Positions 59,371-64,000 of a stretch of 64,000 nucleotides of DNA are shown piece by piece. Made by a program: the position numbers and the translations under genes. Under the pieces are notes generated by a model that saw only the letters and a list, made by a program, of their open reading frames with translations, searched no databases and was not told the DNA's origin. Positions within the stretch are counted from its first letter, which is position 1. Each line of letters opens with the position of its first letter. This DNA is from Dokdonella fugitiva (GTDB lineage Bacteria; Pseudomonadota; Gammaproteobacteria; Xanthomonadales; Rhodanobacteraceae): assembly GCF_014138265.1 (NCBI RefSeq), contig NZ_JACGXL010000001.1:558001-622000 (forward strand), read 5' to 3'.

Positions 59371-61820
59371 TCCCGCCCCTCCACCATCGCGAGCAGCTTG
59401 TCCAGGCCCTTGATGATTTCCTGCTCTGTGGTCTTGAGCTCACCAATCAATTCGGCCACGCTCCTTTCACTCTTGAGCTGGGCGAAGTCGAAGGGCTTGT
59501 ATTGCCCGGCGGACAGATTCCACTCGCGTGCCTCGATGCAGTCGGGGTCGAGCAAACCGTCCTTGAGCGTGCCCTTGTCATCGTAGAGACCCTCGGACAG
59601 CATGGCCTGCACATAGGCGTGACGCACCAGGCCGTCAGCATCGTGCGATCCGACGAGCGTGCCATCCTCGCCGCGCCAATCGTCGTTGCGGGCCCAGTCA
59701 CGCACCGGCACCACCCAGTGTTTGGCCGTGCTGAGTTTCGTCGCCTGGTCAACGGCCAGGCTGCGCAGCGTAACGTCGAAGCCGTCCAACTTGGCAACGT
59801 CGCGGGCCACGTCGCTCAGCTTCTGGCCGATATCGTCTGCCGTCAACGCTTTAGGCGGTTGGTTGCTTTTCAGAATACCGAGCACGTGAGGATCGGCTTG
59901 TGCTTCTGAAAGCACCGTCTTCAGAAGATCCTTCCATATTGACAGTGCAGGAGAGTCCTCCTTTTCGAAGAATGATTCCCTCTCGCGAGCTAGCTTCTTG
60001 AACTCAGCTTCTGCGGGCTTGGCAGCCCTCTTCCAGGCAGCTAGCAATTCGGCATCGGTGATCTTGCCCACCACCCGCGCCTGTAGCGTTTCCTCCCAGA
60101 CCTTTTGCGCAGGGGGCATTAGCGCCTGGATGGCCAGTTTGAGCAATGTGGCAGCCGCCGCTGAGCGCACGCCTTCTTCAGCAGTCTTGGGATCCGCAGG
60201 TAGACCGGGAAAAAGCTCGTGAATGCCCCAGACCTGCCCGTCCCACATGCTGGTGTCGGGCAAGCCCGCGAAAGCTTTCCCGGCTGGCGTCAGCTGGTCG
60301 GCCGTGTCGCGTAGCAGGGCTTGGCGCCAACGCTCCGCTCGGAAGCGGGGTTGCAGTAGCGTCTTTTCGTTGCGCTGCGCACCGGCGCGCCCATCCGCGA
60401 TCCAGGCCCTGAACTTTTCCAGCGCATCCCACAGGTCGTTTTGCTGAGCAGGCCGGGCGTTACGCTTGGCATCTTTCGAATACCCGTCTTCCTCCACCTC
60501 GTAGAACCAGACGTGCTCGGTGCGCGGGGCCACACCGCCAGTGAAGGTCGGCCTGTCATCGCGCCGGGTCTCCTTGCGAAAGACGAGAACTGAGGTCTTG
60601 ACGCCGGTGTAGGGCTGGAAAACGCCACCAGGCAGCGAGATGACACCCTCGACCACGTGCTCGGTCAGCAACTCGCGGCGTAGGCGGGCATGGGCATCGG
60701 TGTTGCCAAACAGCACCCCCTCGGGAATGATCACCGCGCAACGACCACCCACGCGCAGCAGGTCGAGCATCAGCCATAGGAAGAGCAGTTCGCTCTTGTT
60801 GGTGATGCTTTCATCCTTCTTCTTGCCACCACCGCCCACGCGTGGGAACAGCAAGGAATCGGGCTCGAGGTCCCCACTGTCCACCGTACCGGTGAAGGGT
60901 GGGTTGGCCAATACAAAGTCGTAGGTTTCAGATTCCAGCAGTTGCTTGAGTTGGCCCTTGCCTTCGCGCTTGCTGAGCGAATCGCCCTGCAACAGATGCG
61001 GGTCGGTCACGTCATGCAGCACCAGGTTCATCCATCCGATGCGCGCCATGGTGCGGTCGTTGTCCAGGCCGACGAAGTTGGCGCCGTTGTGAATAGCGGA
61101 GTACTGCTCGGGGGTGGCTGCGGCACCATCAGTACGGTGCGGCGTGCCGTCCCATTCAAGCACCACATTCTCTTGCGCCGAGTACTTGCGCATCAGGTAC
61201 TGCTGCGTGCTGAACAGGAAGCCGCCTGTGCCGGCGGCGGGGTCGATGACACGCTGGCCAGGTTCCGGATCGAGCAGTTCGACCATAAAGCGAATCAGGT
61301 GACGCGGGGTACGGAACTGGCCGTTCTTGCCTGCGGTGGCCACCTCGCTGAGCAGATATTCGAATGTGTCGCCCATGATGTCTTGGGCGGAATTGCCTTC
61401 ACCGGCACGGGCAAAGAGCTGGTCAATCGCGTCGATGGCATCACTCAGCACCTTGCCCTTGTTGGGGTCAAGCTGGAAGTAGGCATCAGCCATGCGGTTG
61501 TTGAGGCTGGCGAGTTCCGTACCGTCAGCGCTGGCGGTGCTGAAGTGTTTGTCGAGCTCGCGCAGCCATGGGAACACCACATCAATCAGGTGGCTGGGGT
61601 TGGTCTTTTCCTGGCGGATGTAGCTCCACTTGCATGACTCGGACCCTGCGTAGATCGACGGAAACCCGCGCTGCTGGCGCTTGAGGTCAATGTCCTCCAA
61701 GCGCTTGAGAAACAACAGGTAGGTAATCTGCTCCACCGCCACCAAAGGGTTGGTGAGGCCTGCGGCCCAGAAGCGATTCCAGAGTTCGTCAACTTTTTTC
61801 TTGATGTGCGGAGCGAGCAT
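59367..61820 (-). CDS. hsdM: Type I DNA methyltransferase subunit HsdM (long form)
   Basis: 817 residues, well above the ~500 of simple HsdM. N-terminal helical domain 1-160; catalytic part with DPAAGTGGFLFST (193-205, SAM binding) and ANPPFTG (305-311, N6-adenine methylation). Residues ~430-800 extend beyond the core and are largely helical and charged. Together with HsdS it methylates host sites. Start 20 bp after hsdR, with AAGGA nine bases upstream; stop overlaps hsdS. Confidence 0.9.
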   Translation of the reverse strand: MLAPHIKKKVDELWNRFWAAGLTNPLVAVEQITYLLFLKRLEDIDLKRQQRGFPSIYAGSESCKWSYIRQEKTNPSHLIDVVFPWLRELDKHFSTASADGTELASLNNRMADAYFQLDPNKGKVLSDAIDAIDQLFARAGEGNSAQDIMGDTFEYLLSEVATAGKNGQFRTPRHLIRFMVELLDPEPGQRVIDPAAGTGGFLFSTQQYLMRKYSAQENVVLEWDGTPHRTDGAAATPEQYSAIHNGANFVGLDNDRTMARIGWMNLVLHDVTDPHLLQGDSLSKREGKGQLKQLLESETYDFVLANPPFTGTVDSGDLEPDSLLFPRVGGGGKKKDESITNKSELLFLWLMLDLLRVGGRCAVIIPEGVLFGNTDAHARLRRELLTEHVVEGVISLPGGVFQPYTGVKTSVLVFRKETRRDDRPTFTGGVAPRTEHVWFYEVEEDGYSKDAKRNARPAQQNDLWDALEKFRAWIADGRAGAQRNEKTLLQPRFRAERWRQALLRDTADQLTPAGKAFAGLPDTSMWDGQVWGIHELFPGLPADPKTAEEGVRSAAAATLLKLAIQALMPPAQKVWEETLQARVVGKITDAELLAAWKRAAKPAEAEFKKLARERESFFEKEDSPALSIWKDLLKTVLSEAQADPHVLGILKSNQPPKALTADDIGQKLSDVARDVAKLDGFDVTLRSLAVDQATKLSTAKHWVVPVRDWARNDDWRGEDGTLVGSHDADGLVRHAYVQAMLSEGLYDDKGTLKDGLLDPDCIEAREWNLSAGQYKPFDFAQLKSERSVAELIGELKTTEQEIIKGLDKLLAMVEGRE

Positions 61821-61840
61821 TAAGGTTTGTCCTTGAGGGA

Positions 61841-64000
61841 TCAGGCGGCGTCATCCAGCAACTGGTTGGCCAAGGCAATGAGTTCGTTGATGTCTTGCGG
61901 CGGGAACAATGATTCCACGCGGCCCACTCGCGACAGCGGTGGCTCGTTGAGCGCTGTCATGGTGATGCGGCCGTGGCTTTGCACTGCAGCCTTGACCGCA
62001 CGCAGGAAGTTGAGCTGGTTGGCACGCAGGTATCCGTGGCTGGCAATGAAGGCATCAAACGCGGCATTGATGCGCTCTTCGCGGTTGGGAAGACGAACAC
62101 CCTCGCACAGCATGTAGCGCAGAAGGTCGGCCAATGATGCAGCCGGCGCTTCGAAGGCTTTGCGCAAAGTCTCTTCGGTAACGAAGAGGTCGGCCTGGTT
62201 CAGCGTGGCGCTGATGCGCTCCAGCTCTTCGTTGCTCAGGGTTTTGCCGTTCTTGAGCTTGGCCAATTCGGGCGATTGGTCAGCGAGGCGGCGAACAAGG
62301 GCTTCCACCTGCTGGCGGTAGCTTTCGGCAAAAGCGCCTTCGCCGGTGGGGCCGTAAATGATCCAACTGCGCTGGGTGATGCTGTCGGGCAGATTGATTT
62401 CCACCGTGCGACCTGGGGCACTGGTTCGATAACGCATCAGTGGCGCGAACGCCGCCTGCAGGGTGGCGAGGCGGACCATGTCCAGGTGTTGCCAGAACCC
62501 CACCGACTGAACCCAAGCGCGTTGCTCAGCCGCGCGTTGCACCTCGGGGATGTTGTCGGCAAGGCTGGCCACGGCGCCCTGGATGCGCTCGCGCACGGTG
62601 ACTTGCTCGTCGGCATTGCCCTTGAGCCAGCCCAGAGTGAGCCGCTCGCACCAGATGCGGAACTGCAATTCGTCCAGGCCTGCTAAGGGCGCAAGGCGCA
62701 TCAGTGGCGCAATGGTCTTTGAGAGGTGTTCGAGCGTGCTGGGGTCGGGCGCCGGCCACTGCCGGGCCAGTGCATCCAGCTCGTCCCAGTGTGGCCGTAC
62801 GTTGACACTTTGGCGTGGCAAAGCCAGCAGCATGGCCTGCAGGGCTGCAATGGCGTCGCGCGTGCTTTGCGCACCTGGCTCCTGGCCGTAGAGCAACTGC
62901 CACACCTCCAGCCGCAATCGAAAAAGCCGCACGGGCAAGGGCTCGCTGGGGTGGTCGACCTCACCGTCAGGCTTGAGCTTGAAGTAGGCGAAGTTCTTCC
63001 AGTGGTCGATGATCAGAAAGTCCTTCTTGATCTCACCCGTTGACCTGTCGGTATGAAGCCGCGTGCCCCGACCAATCATCTGCCAGAACTTGACCTTGCT
63101 GAAGACAGGCTTGGCGAACACAAGGTTCTGAATGGCAGGCACGTCGACACCGGTATCCAGCATGTCCACCGAGATGGCCACGCGCGGCATGGTTCGAAAC
63201 TTGAAGTCATCCAGCGTGGCATCGGCACGCTCCATGTGGCTGTCGATGATCTCGGCCATACCCTGGCGTTGCAGCTCCGGGTACAGGCGGTTGAAGCTCT
63301 CGTACAGCCGCTTGGCGTGAGCGTGGCTAACGGCAAAGATGATCGACTTGTGAGGTAACCCCCGAATGTCTTTGCGGCTCTTGTCCATGAACTCCCGCAC
63401 CATGGCGTCGTTGGTTCCCTGGTTGATGACACCCTTCTCGATGTCGGTGCCATCGAAGTTGAGTTCATCGACCTCCACGCCCTGGTCGCGCGCCATTTGC
63501 TGTAGTGGCTGCGGAAGGGCATCCCCTTGAATGCCCTTCAATTGGAAATTGGTCTGGGCGTCCAGCACGCGGTAGTTCACCAGGTTCTGGTCGGCGATGG
63601 CTTGCTCGTAGCTGTAGTAGTAGCTGGGAGCGCCATCGCCGCAATCGAACAATTCAAAGGTGTTGTGGTCGATGTAGTCGGTTGGCGTGGCAGTCAGGCC
63701 AAGCTGAATCGCATCGAAGTGGTCAAAGACGGCCTTGTAGCGCTGGTAGATGGATCGGTGACTTTCGTCGGCAACGATCAGGTCGTAGTAGCCCACTGAC
63801 AGGCGCGAGTACACCTGCATCATGCTGGGGTAGGTGGAGAACTGGATGCGAGCGCCCGAGGTTTCGCCAGCCTCGATGCGGGCCAGGCTTTCGTTGGGCA
63901 GGTGAGACTTGAACTCCGACATGGCCTGTCGCACCAGTTCGCGACGGTCGGCCAGGAACAGCACGCGCTGCACGCGTTTGGCGCGCAGCAAGGTGTCGAC
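61841..64000 (-). CDS. hsdR: Type I restriction endonuclease subunit HsdR, 5' end outside window
   Basis: The C-terminal ~720 residues are visible; the reading frame continues past the window edge (residues ...VDTLLRAKRVQ at 64000). SF2 translocase motifs: DESHRSIYQRYK (DEAD-box variant), LTATPTD, VSHAHAKRL, MLDTGVDVPAIQNLVF and MIGRGTRLH. C-terminal helical HsdM-binding part follows. It cuts unmodified DNA after ATP-driven translocation. First gene of the five-gene minus-strand unit hsdR-hsdM-hsdS-ATPase-HNH. Confidence 0.9.
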   Translation of the reverse strand, partial: VDTLLRAKRVQRVLFLADRRELVRQAMSEFKSHLPNESLARIEAGETSGARIQFSTYPSMMQVYSRLSVGYYDLIVADESHRSIYQRYKAVFDHFDAIQLGLTATPTDYIDHNTFELFDCGDGAPSYYYSYEQAIADQNLVNYRVLDAQTNFQLKGIQGDALPQPLQQMARDQGVEVDELNFDGTDIEKGVINQGTNDAMVREFMDKSRKDIRGLPHKSIIFAVSHAHAKRLYESFNRLYPELQRQGMAEIIDSHMERADATLDDFKFRTMPRVAISVDMLDTGVDVPAIQNLVFAKPVFSKVKFWQMIGRGTRLHTDRSTGEIKKDFLIIDHWKNFAYFKLKPDGEVDHPSEPLPVRLFRLRLEVWQLLYGQEPGAQSTRDAIAALQAMLLALPRQSVNVRPHWDELDALARQWPAPDPSTLEHLSKTIAPLMRLAPLAGLDELQFRIWCERLTLGWLKGNADEQVTVRERIQGAVASLADNIPEVQRAAEQRAWVQSVGFWQHLDMVRLATLQAAFAPLMRYRTSAPGRTVEINLPDSITQRSWIIYGPTGEGAFAESYRQQVEALVRRLADQSPELAKLKNGKTLSNEELERISATLNQADLFVTEETLRKAFEAPAASLADLLRYMLCEGVRLPNREERINAAFDAFIASHGYLRANQLNFLRAVKAAVQSHGRITMTALNEPPLSRVGRVESLFPPQDINELIALANQLLDDAA

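Noticed and set aside
1-64000. tRNA or rRNA genes
   Set aside because: No T-arm/anticodon cloverleaf or conserved rRNA segment was recognised on either strand by eye; a tRNAscan run would be decisive.

Overview
The window is high-GC DNA (coding third positions are mostly G or C) with gammaproteobacterial gene content. Many secreted proteins end in a tail like D-x-[IVL]-F-x-[DN]-G-F-[DE]. From memory that tail is common in Rhodanobacteraceae/Xanthomonadales relatives such as Dokdonella, so my best guess is a chromosome of that group. I see no rRNA, tRNA, CRISPR array or replication origin.

Layout. 154-2748: a large secreted beta-propeller/Ig protein. 2848-5997: a compact operon (DUF4331, HupE/UreJ-type transporter, small membrane protein, DUF4198) that looks like metal handling. 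6144-7880: a membrane-anchored LuxR-type regulator, a frameshifted DUF4199 gene and a DUF1579-like secreted protein. 7867-10310: a ureohydrolase (agmatinase family) and a DUF1989 protein, translationally coupled, facing a LysR regulator. 10330-24485: mixed housekeeping and secreted proteins (HAF repeat, beta-helix, lipase, DUF5694, Zn protease, dehydrogenase, methyltransferase, cytochrome P460). 24542-28405: a PAS-GGDEF cyclase and an LtaS-like sulfatase. 30883-33108: a Spy/CpxP-like periplasmic protein with a response regulator and histidine kinase. 33234-34959: VOC, GST and GFA enzymes. 35063-48761: several secreted repeat proteins with the F-x-D-G-F-E tail, a second GGDEF protein, exonuclease III, a small heat-shock protein with a sigma-32-like promoter and ROSE-like leader, and a single-domain response regulator. 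48832-51312: a MATE transporter and a small membrane protein separated by a REP/inverted-repeat cluster.

Right end. After the secreted protein at 51822-53480 comes a gene-free stretch with about 16 degenerate 21-bp tandem repeats (53709-54044) and a chimeric transposase remnant (54187-54432). Then follows a visibly lower-GC defence island, all on the minus strand: hsdR (cut by the window edge), hsdM, hsdS, an ABC-type ATPase and an HNH nuclease, with 1-20 bp gaps or overlaps. The ATPase-HNH pair resembles Septu (PtuA-PtuB) and is fused into the type I restriction operon. This is the best candidate for an unusual system here.

All family names come from motif reading without database searches. 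Start codons were chosen by ribosome-binding site, signal peptide and overlap with the neighbour.
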